Shown here piece by piece: positions 51,289 to 62,765 of a stretch of 64,000 bases of DNA. A program made the translations under genes and the position numbers. The notes below the pieces were generated by a model. It saw only the letters and a program-made list of their open reading frames with translations. It was not told where the DNA came from and ran no database searches. The stretch comes from Undaria pinnatifida. Its lineage: Eukaryota; Sar; Phaeophyceae; Laminariales; Alariaceae. The stretch is taken from contig JABAKD010000009.1 in the NCBI GenBank assembly GCA_012845835.1, positions 21,212,318-21,276,317 of the forward strand, read 5' to 3'. Each line of letters opens with the position of its first letter. The first letter of the stretch is position 1.

Positions 51289-51989
51289 GATGTGCAATCG
51301 GCAGCCGCACCATCAACCACGACGCCGGCAATAGGCTACGGCAGCGAAGCCGAAGACACGCCTTTGAACGCCGAGCACCACAACTTTTCCTCCCAACGTT
51401 TAACTGCACCGCTGGTGGGAGAAGGTGGCAATTTCGGATCTGGCAGGCCAGATGATCCAGTTGTAACCGGACCACCGGACGATTTTTTGGCTGAGGAAAG
51501 CTGTGAGAAGCTGTGAAAGACTTGAGCGTTGGGCTCGGCAGCGTCGATGATGCTAGCATCAGCCACGCAGACCTGACGGAGGAAGAAACACCGGCCAAGG
51601 GTCCTGACGCCCCAGGAGAGCCAGAAACTCCCATCAGGGATTCAACAGCGAACCAGGATGGTCGTGGACACGATGAGATTGATCACGATGTAGAAGGGGG
51701 CGCTATCGGTTGGGACATTGGCGGATCTGACGGAGACGGCGCGATTGTTGCTGCGGCAGCGCTCTCCGACGTGCAGTCAATAGACCACTTGCTGGGCAAG
51801 AGTGATACCGAAAGTTCGCAAGGCCACAAGAGTGATACCGATTGTCCGGAGGCGGCGATCACGAACGTGGATTGTCGCAACACGACATGATATGGGGGAC
51901 GGAGTCGAAGTTGGCCCCGAGGAAGAGGAGGAGCGGAATGGGAAGCCATTGCCTCATGGGCAGTTAGCCGAATGGGCTTGGTGGAAAAG
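51289..51989 (+). pseudogene. Candidate acidic exon with frame breaks
   Basis: Three successive coding-like pieces lie in different frames: 51,292-51,513 (YGSEAEDTPLNAEHH), 51,516-51,887 (ISHADLTEEETPAKG, RGHDEIDHDVEGG) and about 51,880-51,989 (VEVGPEEEEERNGKPLPH), ending at AAAAG/GTGAGA. The text reads as one acidic disordered segment broken by small indels. Either the gene is decaying or the assembly has indel errors. The first break lies at a local AGCTGTGAG/AAGCTGTGAA duplication (51,496-51,515). Confidence 0.4.
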
Positions 51990-53065
51990 GTGAGAGGTTC
52001 GACGAGACGTTTTGGGAGCAAGGTTGGCGTTTTAGTGGATTCAAGTTGCTGGCTGTATAAACCTCCCGGGTGGGGGCGGACAACAATCGAGCAGTCATCG
52101 TTGTGTCCAGCGATGTTAGATACCCAGCAGATCACATGCGCGCGGCAAGGTACCCGAACGTTGAGTGCTGTATGTATAACAAGAACCATATTATCGGTGA
52201 AGGGTAAATTTGAATTTTAGCCCAACCCTGTACCATCCATTAATGCTCTGGAGCTGCGCAGTAGCATGTTGCGATCAGTTATATATCTCCATACCAGATA
52301 CGGTTTATTGATGTGTTCGCACTTCGGCTGTGTTTGCCCTCAAGCATCGGTTGCACCCGCTGGTACGGCAATGAAATCAACCATTTCAGGAGGCCCTAGT
52401 CGTCCTCTCAGGCTCGGATACTTGATAGGCTGTATTCGCATTTAGCCTGTAGATATCACAGCGACGACAGGCTTTCTGTCATCTAGCGCGTTGCAGGGTT
52501 TGTTAAACTAGATTTTACGGCGCTACTTGGTACAGGTGGACCTAGTCCAGTGAATGGTTGGATCATTGGTGGCGGGACACGGGTGGCGGTTCCTGATGCG
52601 TGTGAGATTGGAACGTTCTATTACGGTACTAAAGGCTAACCTGTTACGTTTTGCTTTTCACAAGTTATTGATACAAGTTCTGCCGTTCACAAACTACTGA
52701 CGCAGAGAGCGAGCATGACGACTAAGTTTTGTTCTACACCATTCTGCTTTTTTAAAAGAAAACGATTTGAATGATGTTGACGTATCAGGTGGAGGGGTGC
52801 CATGAAACGGCATCGGCCGCGTTGACGAAGGCCGTAGAGATCCTGGTGAGTAATGTAAATTAGGTCCATATATATCAAAGCGCAGATTATTTTACATTCA
52901 ATCGTAATGATGTGATGCCGATAAATGTGTATGTATTCCCACATTGCCTGGAGTAAATCTGATGTGCGTTCATGCGGCTGACAATTACACCAATGTAGCA
53001 GAAGAGAGATTTCGCGAGGTCTGCACCCCCTCCTCAAGCATGACGGTTTTCGTTAGTCTGTTCGA
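51990..53065. other. No gene recognised
   Basis: Only short frames are present. Confidence 0.35.
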
Positions 53066-53622
53066 TGTTCGAACGACACTTTATGTGCGTGATAGCGGCA
53101 TGTATGTATCAACTGTACTGCGGTGAAACTCTGATTGGTTGGTTTGAATAGCAGAACTGTTGATTGTATGTTGTTGTACCAGAATAATCTTGTGGTGCTA
53201 CGGTACTTCGTTAGCATCGGTAGATTGTACTGCTGTTGAACAGGACAGAGTGTTATGGAAATGTTAGCACATAGCCAGTGTGAGTCAAAGTTCAGTAGCA
53301 CTGCACTTGTACGTCGTAGATTATCGTAGATCTGTTATGTGTTGGTTGGCATGTTACGTGCGTATGAACATGCGGAGGAATTACTTCTGTAGGATTCTCT
53401 GTTGCCTTGACGAGTAGGAACATTCCTGTAGTGTTGCTAGAGGTCGGGCCATCGGCTTGTTGTCGATGTTCGGTATGCTGTGTTGTGTTCCGGTTGAGCA
53501 TTTTACCAAGGGTGGCGAGGGAGCTGGGAGCCCATGCGCTCGCCCCTCTTGTTCACTCCACTTTCCAGCATGTCTCTCCAGACGAAAGTCTCAATAATAT
53601 AATACCTTTTCCCCAGAAGCTA
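53066..53622 (+). repeat. Copia-2 5' LTR
   Basis: It starts TGTTCGAACG and ends near CCCCAGAAGCTA. By eye about a dozen substitutions separate it from 58,840-59,378, plus an 18-bp block (53,072-53,089) absent from the other copy. Confidence 0.85.
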
Positions 53623-53954
53623 CCGATTTAACAACACGCTTAAGCGAGTCATCAGTCGACTGCTGTTTCGTCCCCCTGGACTGTGTCGACGGGCTGTCGG
53701 ATGGATGTCGGAGGCGGCTTGATCACCCGACCTCTCTTCGTCATGGCTGACGGGGATAACGCGACCCCTGCGGCCCACCATCAGGGTGAACTGCAGGTTG
53801 TTGGTGAGAGAATGTGTTTCATGAGTTCCCTAGAGACGCAGTATCTGTATTGCTCACCCCAGCTTTCACACCAACAGGGTTTGTTCGCGTTGGTTGTTGT
53901 TGAGACACAAAATAAGAAGGAGAGAAAGGAATGGAGTCCCCTGGTTGTGTATGT

Positions 53955-54312
53955 AGGTGTTGCACCAGGGGCTGGTGTGTACCACTCGGGTACCACCAGC
54001 AGGACCGTTGGAAGAACGGGCGGCGATGCCCAATGCTTTGGCGTGTCCGGCATGAGGGTTTGGAGTGGGGTGTTGTAGACCCAGACTTGAACCCCCGTGT
54101 ATTTTATGAGGATTGTTCCTCGCAGGTTCGGAGCGTTGCACTTAGAGACGCGGGACCACAGGCTGGCGCGCACCAATCGGGTGCCGCCGGCAGGGCCTTC
54201 GGAGGAACGGGCGGCGATGCCCAAGGCCTTGGCGTGTCCAGCACGATGGTTGGGAGTAGTAGTCTTGTAGACTTAGGCTTGAACCCCGTGTAGCATTGTA
54301 TGCTGATCGTTC
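53955..54312 (+). repeat. About 185-bp tandem duplication inside Copia-2
   Basis: GGGCGGCGATGCCCAA at 54,017 and again at 54,209, with flanking GGTACCACCAGCAGG or GGTGCCGCCGGCAGG and TTGTAGAC..TTGAACCCC. Confidence 0.8.
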
Positions 54313-54462
54313 GTTGTTACTGCAGTAAACTTCGATTCGGTCCACGGGACTGTAGGTAGGGCTTTAGATAGCCAGTCCTCAGTTCCTCACAGCTCTTCTC
54401 AGTTGAGTAGTAGGAGGTGGGAAAACGTCGCCAGTGGAAATACATGGATTCCTGGGGCTGAC

Positions 54463-55302
54463 ATATATATATTATAAAAATTAAAATACACTCCAGCTGT
54501 GAGATCGAAGATTTCGTCGAAACTCATCTTTGCAAGCTGTGTGTGATACTCCGATCGCGCGCATTACGGGTTGTGTGTCCTCATTAAGGATATAGGTCGG
54601 CGACTCCCCTTACAGCTACAGTGTAGCTATCAGGGTCAACAGGATGATTTTAGTCAGTCTGTGCGCGGAAACCATAAAACCCGTTTCTGAGGGGGACAAA
54701 ATCTGACAGCTGTGAAGGGAAAGGGGGGGCCTGGTTTTGATCAAAAGCGAGCGGGTTTGGAGGGGGGCGGGGGGGGGGGGGGGGGGGGGGGGGGCAATTT
54801 GTGCATGTAAGCTATAAATCCTTTCGAGGGGATAAATCTGACGGTTTTGGCACCAGTATATTATTGGGGGCGGGGGGGGGGGGGGGGGGGGGGGGGTTGG
54901 GGCGGGGGAGGGGGGGGGGGGGCAGCTCGATATGTGCCTGGAAACTATACATTATTTCGAGGGGATAAATGTGACATTTTTGGAAATAATACATCAGTTT
55001 ATCGTGTATATCCTGGGGTAAGTCGTACAATCAGTGAGTAAAGAGAGGGTGGAGTGTTCGAGGGGGTGGGGTTGGGATGGGTTGGGGGGGGAGGGTGGGG
55101 GCGTGGGTGGGGGGTGGGGGGGGGTGTGGGGGGGGGGGAAGGGCTTTAGGTGAGGGGTTTGTTATACGTGTGGTGCTAGATATATATATACTCGTAATGC
55201 GCGCGATCGGAGTATCACACACAGCTTGCAAAGATGAGTTTCGACGAAATCTTCGATCTCACAGCTGGAGTGTATTTTAATTTTTATAATATATATATAT
55301 AA
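54463..55302 (+). mobile_element. Gm element with 106-bp terminal inverted repeats, nested in Copia-2
   Basis: The left arm 54,463-54,568 (TATAAAAATTAAAATACACT to CGATCGCGCGCATTACG) is repeated almost base for base in inverted orientation at 55,193-55,302. Between the arms lie the usual Gm modules and poly-G runs of up to about 30. Flanks are TATATATA on both sides, so any target duplication is hidden. It has no coding capacity. This is the most complete copy in the window. Confidence 0.85.
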
Positions 55303-56039
55303 TTCGGCGAGAGGTTGGGTGGGGGTCCTTTTCAAAGTTCCCAAAGCTCCTGAATTCAACGGTACTGTACGGCACTGAAGTATCGTATCTCTTGTGGTGA
55401 CAGAATTTGAATTTTCTGATGAGTACCCGACACAAAATCTGTATGAGACGCTTGTTTCTGAGGCTGATATTCCGATGACTGACATTGTTTTCCAACTGAC
55501 CCCCTGGTAAGAGAAATGACCCAGTGTGGGTAAGGTGCATCAGCAGAGAGTGTAGTGTTTTTCTCTCAAACCAGTTTGAACAACTCTAATAGTCGAACAT
55601 GCATGGCATAATTTTTAGGTGCCATCCTGTGCGACTTGTAGCATGAATGGTGTGGTAGCATTTTCGCTGCAACCTGAAGTTGGTATTCGTGTTGTTGGTG
55701 TTTGTGACTGCTGACAACGAATAATCCGTAGTAGAGTGAAAGAAAGTGTTGTATTCCCCCAACTTAGGATACAACAATCATCTCCGATTTAGATGTGTGC
55801 CAGGTCATGGAATGTGTGTTGATGGTCCTGATGTGGTGATGACTGCGTTTGAAGGACAAAGTGATATTTCCAAACGTTCATGGCATGCTGAACGCGTATC
55901 GTCTAGGAGAAGACTCTATTTGTTCGGTGTTGACTGATTTAATACTGCAAGCAGGAAACCACGATGGATGTGAACGAGTTAACAACATTTATGCTCATTC
56001 GCTTGATGCTAAACGTAGATTGATAAGATAAAAGTTGGG

Positions 56040-56600
56040 CAGAGATATTTGTTTTTGTTGACCTGGGAGGGAGGAAGGACATTGTGTCCGTAGGGGGTAC
56101 AGCGCTACCCCATGTTTGTGGAGAATGATTTCACAAGGCATGCATGGATGTATTTCTTGAAAAATAAATCAGACGCAGGAAGTGCTGTTCGGAGTTTTCT
56201 TGCAGTGTGCGTGCTGATGGTGTCCCGTCATAGGTTGAGATTGTTAGATCTGACGATGGAGGGAAGTTTTTCGGAAGGGATTTGCATCTGTGTGCCACGA
56301 GCTTTTGATCAAACAAGAGTTCACACTGGCTTATAGTCCGCAATATAGTGGTGTTGCATAGCGTGGGTTGGGATTGATATAGGAGGCCGCGGTGGCGGCT
56401 CGTATCCAGGCTAAAGTTCTTCTTGAATATGTGCGATTACATAAGACTGATATACTCTGGGCTGAGGCAATGCACTGGGCTTGCGAAGCCATGAATCACA
56501 CTGCGTGCTCCGCTAACCCTGAGACTAAATCGCCGTATGAAATGTGGTATGGAGAACCTCGTCCTGACGGACCGTATCCGTTTTGTTTTTGAAGCCAACG
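56040..56600 (+). pseudogene. Copia-2 integrase remnant
   Basis: FVENDFTRHAWMYFLKNKSD (56,115-56,174) and, in a shifted frame, KVLLEYVRLHKTDILWAEAM to NPETKSPYEMWYGEPRP (56,413-56,571) are the start and end of a copia integrase core. The D and DDG regions between are broken by frameshifts. Confidence 0.8.
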
Positions 56601-57389
56601 CCCTGCAGGTGACAGCGACCGTCCAAACTGCTGTTGCCATGGAAGGTGTTGCCGTCACAGCTCCCTCCACTGCAATCTTGTCTGCCGATAGGGTCGCAGA
56701 GGAGGGAGGGGAGGATAGTGACGGATAGTAGCGACGATGTAGAAAACGAGGTATGGTCGCCTGTTGGAAGAGCAGTTGCCCACACACTTTTGAAACGTGC
56801 TGTCGTACTTTCTGGTGCGGGACTTAATGATGTTGTCTCGGTTGATGCGGGCAGTGTAGTAGGTCATTCCTCTTGTGTTCCATCTTCCGTTGTGAATCGC
56901 TTTCGCCCGTGAATATTTTCTCTGTTTGAGTCGCCCCCTTTTGTGTGTCTTCTGCAGCGCCTGAGACTGATGGGCAGGAGTAGGGAGGGCAAAAAGATAG
57001 AGGAGGAGGTGGTAGAGACGGGGGATCCGGGAGGGAATGATGAGGTAGAGTCGATTGGGCCGGGAGGGCATAATGGTGACGAGTTGATTGGGTCGGGAAG
57101 ACAGATGGAGGCAGAGGCGTCCCCTTTTGCCGATCGTATTCCGCGGTTTGTCGCTGAGCTTGCTGACTGCAGTACTGCTACTCGCGAGAATGGTGAAGTG
57201 TGAGATGATAGAACTCGCGTGCGAAACCTGTGCAGTCAAGGAGTAGATCGCGTCTGCACTCGTATTCAATTTTGGATCCATCTTCGCATAAGACATAGTG
57301 TATGCCCTTGTAGCAGTAGGTAGAAATGGAATTGCCATAGTTACTGAGTCAAGATGTTGGGTCAGAGCCTGGTAGCTATCATGTAGCCC

Positions 57390-57960
57390 AGCGTTGTACG
57401 CCAAGATTTGGGAAGGAGCCAGGTCTGCAGAGGTTGAAGGCTTGATGAGAGCAAGAACGTTCACGTTGGCAGTAAAAGTCCCGATAGGCTGTAATGTGAT
57501 TGGTGCTGAAAGGGTTTTCGAATGGAAAGCAGACGAAAAAGGAAAGATAGTGAAAGCCAAGGCTAGGCTTGTAGTGAAGAACTGCAAGCGGAAGTACGGT
57601 GTGGACTGTCTTGAGACTTTCTTGCCTACCGCAAATGCTGTATCTCATAGATTGGTAGTGGCGTTGGCGAGCAAGTACAATTTGGAATTATTTCACTCGG
57701 ATTGAGCAAGCATTTGCTCGGTCGGAATTGGATCACGAAGTGTTGATGGAGTTGCCTCCTGGCTGTGGTTTGGTGCCAGGAAAAGTTGTTCGTTTGAACA
57801 CAAGAGTTTGTACGGACGAAGGCAAGCCTCAGACTGGTGTTTCGAGCAGTGTATTTCAGACCCCTGTGTCCTGCGTTTCGTGAAGAGAGACGGTAGTGGG
57901 GATGGATGTGATTCATGTGGATGACATTCTGTATGCAGGAACGATTAGTCTGGCTGAAGT
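57390..57960 (+). pseudogene. Copia-2 reverse transcriptase remnant
   Basis: The frame at 57,394-57,705 has GCNVIGAERVFEWKADEKGK and KAKARLVVKNCKRKYGVD, the RT fingers region of copia. Downstream pieces (ELPPGCG-like, KSLYGRRQ near 57,800, CVLRFVKRDGSG near 57,880) are in other frames. The catalytic DD block near 57,910 (VIHVDDI) is still readable. Confidence 0.8.
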
Positions 57961-58539
57961 GTTTATGGCAGCAGCAGCAGACGAATCTGTTTCGACGAAG
58001 AATTTGGGTGAGGTCAAGTTCTTTATTGGTTGCGAATAATTTAGGTGACCGCGGGGCTGGCACGATTGAGATTTCTCGGGCGAGATACTACGTGAGGAGT
58101 TTTTCTCGAGACGTTAATTGTTTGTCGCATCAGCCCTATCCCTCCTTCCCTTGCCAGCGATGCAGATCCTTGTTGGAGGATGGCGAGGCAGAAAATGTGC
58201 CGTTCGAAGAGGTGGTGGCCGAGAGGTGGTGTGGAGCCAGCATGGATCGCCAGCGAGACGAGAACTGATACCTTGAACGCTGTGCGAACTGTGGCAGGCA
58301 CCCAACGAGCCAACGAAGAGCCACTAGAAAGCAACCCGGAAGATCCTGCATAATCGTCTGGAAATGGCGCATTTAATTTTGTTTTGAAGTTTGTTCGGTT
58401 GACATAGTTTGAACAGACAGTTTGGTAGACATAGCAGGTACACTGGTATTGTTTGTAGTTCGTAGGTACCGACGTTGCGAGATTAGGCTACTGACCGTAG
58501 ATCAGTTTCAGGATCGATGGTTGTTTTTGTAGCTGAGAT

Positions 58540-58765
58540 ATTTGTTGTTTTGATTTGGATTTCTAGGACGTAGAAATGCGTTTCGCAGTCGACTTCTGAG
58601 GCAGAGTACCTTGCGATGGTGGATGGTATGAAGGAGGCTCTCTGTTCGTGAACGGAGTGCTCCTGTTTCTGAGATCCCGTGTGAAGCCTCGTAAGATAGA
58701 GGTCCTTTAGGACAGCTCAGGTGCGACTGCGCTCGCAGAAATGACTTTGCGCTGGGCTCTAGGAA
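58540..58765 (+). pseudogene. Copia-2 RNase H remnant
   Basis: Readable pieces include the SxxEAEYLAMVDGMKEA-like stretch near 58,590-58,640 and DSSGATALAEMTLR at about 58,711-58,755, with frame breaks between. Confidence 0.65.
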
Positions 58766-58839
58766 GTAAAAGTCTGAATTGTTTTTGTTTTTGTTTGATA
58801 TGTATTCGGTCTGGTAGATACAACAGCCCCTAGGGAGGG

Positions 58840-59378
58840 TGTTCGTGATAGCGGCATGTATGTATCAACTGTACTGCTGTGAAACTCTGATCGGTTGGTT
58901 TGAATAGCAGAACTGTTGATTGTATGTTGTTGTACCAGAATAATCTTGTGGTGCTACGGTACTTCGGTGGCATGGGTAGATTGTACTGCTGTTGAACAGG
59001 ACAGAGTGTTATGGAAATGTTAGCACATAGCCAGTGTGAGTCAAAGTTCAGTAGCACTGCACTTGTACGTCATAGATTATCGTAGATCTGTTATGTGTTG
59101 GTTGGCATGTTACGTGCGTATGAACATGCGGAGGAATTACTTCTGTAGGATTCTCTGTTGCCTTGACGAGTAGGAACATTCCTGTAGTGTTGCTAGAGGT
59201 CGGGCCATCGGCTTGTTGTCGATGTTCGGTATGCTGTGTTGTGTTCCGGTTGAGCATTTTACCGAAGGTGGCGAGGGAGCTGGGAGCCCATGAGCTCGCC
59301 CCTCTTGTTCACTCCACTTTCCAGCATGTCTCTCCAGACGGAAGTTTCAATAATATAATACCTTTTCCCCAGAAGCTA
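58840..59378 (+). repeat. Copia-2 3' LTR
   Basis: It starts TGTTCGTGATAGCGG right after the purine tract and ends CCCCAGAAGCTA. It is about 98% like the 5' LTR by eye. Confidence 0.87.
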
Positions 59379-59580
59379 AAAAAGGGTGTCGCCTAGGATC
59401 CAGTCTAACGTACGTACCTGGTAGGTTACTACTGTAGCAGGACCGGGATTGAATTGTTAGGTCCTCCGTCGATCCTAGTTGCTCATGAATCTGAATCCGT
59501 GAGATCGTCCGCACCAAACAGCGGGAGCTCAGTACCCCCGCCCGCCAGTACCCCCACCCGTCCCGACATGTTAGGAGGGA

Positions 59581-59874
59581 ATGGAGAGGACCACGTCAGG
59601 CACACACATCACGCTTGGCATGTTCGCAGAGGAGACACCAAAACTTCCGCAGCGCCAAGCTTCCCGTCGAGTGTGTGTCATACCGCTCCACGGGTGGATC
59701 TCTCTTGGCGACGGCCGGATCAGTGGAGTGCAAAGAGCAATCAGAAACATCTCCATTTCTGATCCTGCGGAGGCAACACGATCTGGCGTCGACCCCTCCA
59801 TTGTGTGGAATAACCAGCGCATCCGAATGTTTCGGAAAAACCTTTATCATATGCTCAGAGCAGCAGGGTCTTAG
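59581..59874 (+). CDS. Candidate coding segment, unidentified
   Basis: An ATG frame of 97 codons with coding-like composition (HGWISLGDGRISGVQRAIRN, RIRMFRKNLYHMLRAAG) ends TAG in the context GGGTCTTAG/GAGG. That context could instead be a splice acceptor for the next exon. Two other frames are also open, so its reality is uncertain. Confidence 0.35.
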   Translation: MERTTSGTHITLGMFAEETPKLPQRQASRRVCVIPLHGWISLGDGRISGVQRAIRNISISDPAEATRSGVDPSIVWNNQRIRMFRKNLYHMLRAAGS

Positions 59875-60078
59875 GAGGTTTGGAGTCGGTGCGGTTTGGA
59901 GGGAACGGCTGCAGGAAGAGGGAGAGACAAACCAGATGCAAGCAGGTCTGAACCATATAGGCCACGCGGTGAAGATGATGACGTTGAAGAAAGGGCCGCA
60001 AATAGCGCCCGTCGCAGAAAAGCGGCCAAGGAGGCTGTCCTATGTGCTTGCGACACCGTTCTGCGTCAAAACCAAAAG
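59875..60078 (+). CDS. Candidate exon of an unidentified basic/coiled protein
   Basis: The frame ends AAG/GTAAGG at 60,079 (phase 0). The peptide goes from acidic to basic: YRPRGEDDDVEERAANSARR then KAAKEAVLCACDTVLRQNQK. It joins in phase to 60,701. After the donor, 60,090-60,270 contains diverged repeats of the exon's own end (CACCGTGCTGCGTCAAAACG then AAGGCAAG, matching 60,055-60,080). Confidence 0.5.
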
Positions 60079-60700
60079 GTAAGGGCCGCCGTTGCTGTAG
60101 GGTTGGGTTGGGTACGAGGGTAACACCGTGCTGCGTCAAAACGAGAAGGCAAGAGCCAAGGTTGTACCTGGGAGTAAAGCAGACCAAAGTAACAGGATAA
60201 GAACCTAGGATAACACTGTTTTGCGGCAATAATAGAAGCTAAGAACCAAGGTTGTTTGTAATGCAAGGTCGATTTGGGAAAGAGGAAGCAGACGCAAAGT
60301 TTGTTCAACACAGCTGATCGCACCGAACTACCCTTGCGTGAATTTTACCTCGGGCAACAAGATGCGGGTGGGAAGTTTGTTCATCACAGTTGATTGCATT
60401 GCATCGACCTTGCGGTTTCATTGCGTACCCCCGCGCCAAACGTTTACGATCGTCTAAATTCTTTGCAGCAAACAACACGGTTAAAACCTCAAACACGCGC
60501 GCCATGATGCCGACGCTGTAATCGTCGTTGTGCCCACACACCTCGTCAATATTTCTTCATTCTCACTGTGCCTCTCTGATTCAACCAAGGCCCTATGATT
60601 ATGATTTGTGAACGCTAACGTTCTCTCACTCTTGCTCTGAATGCATGGCATGGTATGGCATGGCATGGTGGGCATCGGGTACAACAGCTAATCCAAACAG

Positions 60701-61038
60701 AGGCGGGCGCAAGACGCCGCCTTGCAAAAAAAACGCTCCCGCGGACGGAAGATACCTACCTCCGTATCATCGGGCCCGAGTAGTGTATGCTCTGCAATTT
60801 CGAGTCCCAGATGGCGGGGAGAATACCACGGTAACACACAGAGGCTGGGCGATGCAGGCGTGGAATCCCAGGGAAAAAAACTCGTTAACGATGGTTTGTC
60901 ATTGGCAGATGCATCATCCAAACGTTTCGGGTCCGGGGTTGCAGGAGGTGGAGGGCTGCGACGTGAACTTCGAGTGCAAATGAACATCGAGCGAAAACGC
61001 GCTAGGTTATTCGAAGATATTCGAATGCTTCCATACAT
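60701..61038 (+). CDS. Candidate exon of the same unidentified gene
   Basis: The acceptor AATCCAAACAG matches the phase of the preceding donor. The peptide has a basic start (QKKRSRGRKIPTS), a Ser/Gly-rich middle and a helical basic end (MNIERKRARLFEDIRMLPYM). A GTGAGA donor overlaps the frame's own stop at 61,039. Not recognised. Confidence 0.45.
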
Positions 61039-61693
61039 GTGAGATACAGGCACCTAACAGCAAACGGGGTGAGGAGACAGGCGGGTTCATATCTACAAGA
61101 AAATAAGAAGTCTGGGAGCCACATAAGTTGATGTAGAAAGCATCCTCTCCCAAACGAGAAACCCGATCTGAGTCAGTGTTTGTGTTTCCTTTTAGGTTTC
61201 CTGTGCTATAGGATTAGGGTTCCGGCGGTTCAAAATGAACAGGACGTCAAACCTTGATCTCAACGACCACGCCTCCACTTGAAAAATGGTCCATCTCGTC
61301 TCGGCACTTTCCCTTAATCTATGCGGATGGCGCATCCACAACTGATGAGGCGCTCCTGATCAGTCTGGCTGCTCTAAGCCTACTGTGGGCTTGTTTTTTT
61401 TGTAACTGAGAGTGGATGCTTCAGGTCTCCGTCCCACGTTCAAGTTCTTGTAGGTAAAAACATTAAACATGTACAAACATTCGTTCACGTTCTGTGTAGG
61501 AAGCCAACCCGTGTAACCCTCCTTCCGTTGGAACTTGATATTCTTTGCACACACTATGCACACATTGACAACTGCTACCCCCCGCAGGACCTACACTAAG
61601 CCTTTCCGCCTCCCGCTGCTATCGTTTGCTTTTAGAGGTTCAACACGTGGAGCAAATATCAACAAAGACGCTGGCGGCGGTTAAGGTGTAGGC

Positions 61694-62458
61694 AAAACGC
61701 GACTCGTGGCACACGGGAAAAGCGATGCAAACACTTCGGGCATTGTCCTCCGCGCCGCTGTAGTGCAAGCTAAAACGAGGCTCCACGGAAAACCCGCATC
61801 CTTTTTCTTCGCACGAGCGCATACCACCAGCGCGGCGGTCATCTTGAAGACAACACCCGAGGATGTACCTGAGGGCACCTCAGCCGATGGAGGCTACCCG
61901 GAAAAGGAAAAAGCCTCGACGGGAACCGAACTGTCTGTTGCAGCGTTCAAAGGACATACCCCTACTCAGCATTTAGCGGACAAGGAGAACCAAGCGAGCA
62001 CGCTTAGGGGCTCCACTTCGACCGCCAGCAACCCGGACACGATCGGCGCGGTTTCGTTCACGGATGTGTCAACGAACTCGAGAAGCGAAGGAGTAAAGGG
62101 GATCCGCACAATAAATAAACTGCGCGGAAGATCAACCAAAAGACGGCCAGGTCTGGCGGGCACGAAGCGCCGAGGGAAGGGCGAGGATAGCTGGACCACG
62201 TCCACCGCCGCCGCTAGAGCTTGCAGTCTTGATGGCGAGCTGGTGATATTGGACGGTATTCTGCACGATCCGAAGATTAAGACGTGGGTGGAAACTTCAC
62301 TGGCGCCTGGAAAAAGTGTGTTGGACGTACTCACTCCATTGTCAGATTGCAAACAAGAATCCGTCGAAAAGATGAATCGGAGAATTTTGGGGGTTTCGTA
62401 TATGTGTGGGATGGATCTCCACAACGGGATTTTGTGTTGTGGGTTTTTATGTGCCTGA
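61694..62458 (+). CDS. Candidate 3' exon of the same unidentified gene
   Basis: This is the longest open frame in this part of the window, 255 codons from just after GGTGTAG to TGA at 62,456. The middle is Thr/Ser/Glu-rich and disordered, then comes a basic patch (KLRGRSTKRRPGLAGTKRRG) and a folded-looking end (LDGELVILDGILHDPKIKTW). The last about 30 residues (NGILCCGFLCA) may not be genuine if the retroelement to the right starts there. The acceptor is weak. Confidence 0.45.
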   Translation, partial: KTRLVAHGKSDANTSGIVLRAAVVQAKTRLHGKPASFFFARAHTTSAAVILKTTPEDVPEGTSADGGYPEKEKASTGTELSVAAFKGHTPTQHLADKENQASTLRGSTSTASNPDTIGAVSFTDVSTNSRSEGVKGIRTINKLRGRSTKRRPGLAGTKRRGKGEDSWTTSTAAARACSLDGELVILDGILHDPKIKTWVETSLAPGKSVLDVLTPLSDCKQESVEKMNRRILGVSYMCGMDLHNGILCCGFLCA

Positions 62459-62519
62459 ATAATATCACTCTATTTTTGACTCTATTTTTGCCTCTACCTT
62501 GTGTCTTCTCTGTGTCTCT

Positions 62520-62765
62520 TCTACGGCTACCACGCCAAGGGCTACCACGACCCATCTATATTGCAAGGGCTATCACGCCTTCACCACTGCACGGCTACCA
62601 CGCCTGTGTATTAACATCCCGGCTACCACGCCACAGCTCCGAGTTCCATTTCCGGGTTATCACACCTGAGCTATCACGCTTCACCATACACGTAAATCGG
62701 GTTATCACACCCGCCTTAGTTAGTAGGAGTAGTTCGTAGTTTACCGATCACCGGCTATTACGCCA
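62520..62765 (+). repeat. Interspersed 12-bp motif GGCTACCACGCC in a probable LTR or leader
   Basis: GGCTACCACGCC or close variants (GGCTATCACGCC, GGGTTATCACACC, GGCTATTACGCC) occur about nine times between 62,523 and 62,765, irregularly spaced. The block lies immediately upstream of a gag gene, so it is probably part of that element's LTR or leader. Confidence 0.7.

Larger units (their letters stand above)
53066..59378 (+). mobile_element. Copia-2: degenerate Ty1/copia element with near-identical LTRs
   Basis: Direct repeats of about 540-557 bp flank 5.2 kb that contains decayed integrase, reverse transcriptase and RNase H in that order, which is diagnostic of Ty1/copia. A purine tract AGGGAGGG (58,832-58,839) precedes the right repeat, as expected for a 3' LTR. 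No gag is recognisable and no target-site duplication is clear. A Gm element interrupts the 5' part of the interior. Confidence 0.85.
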
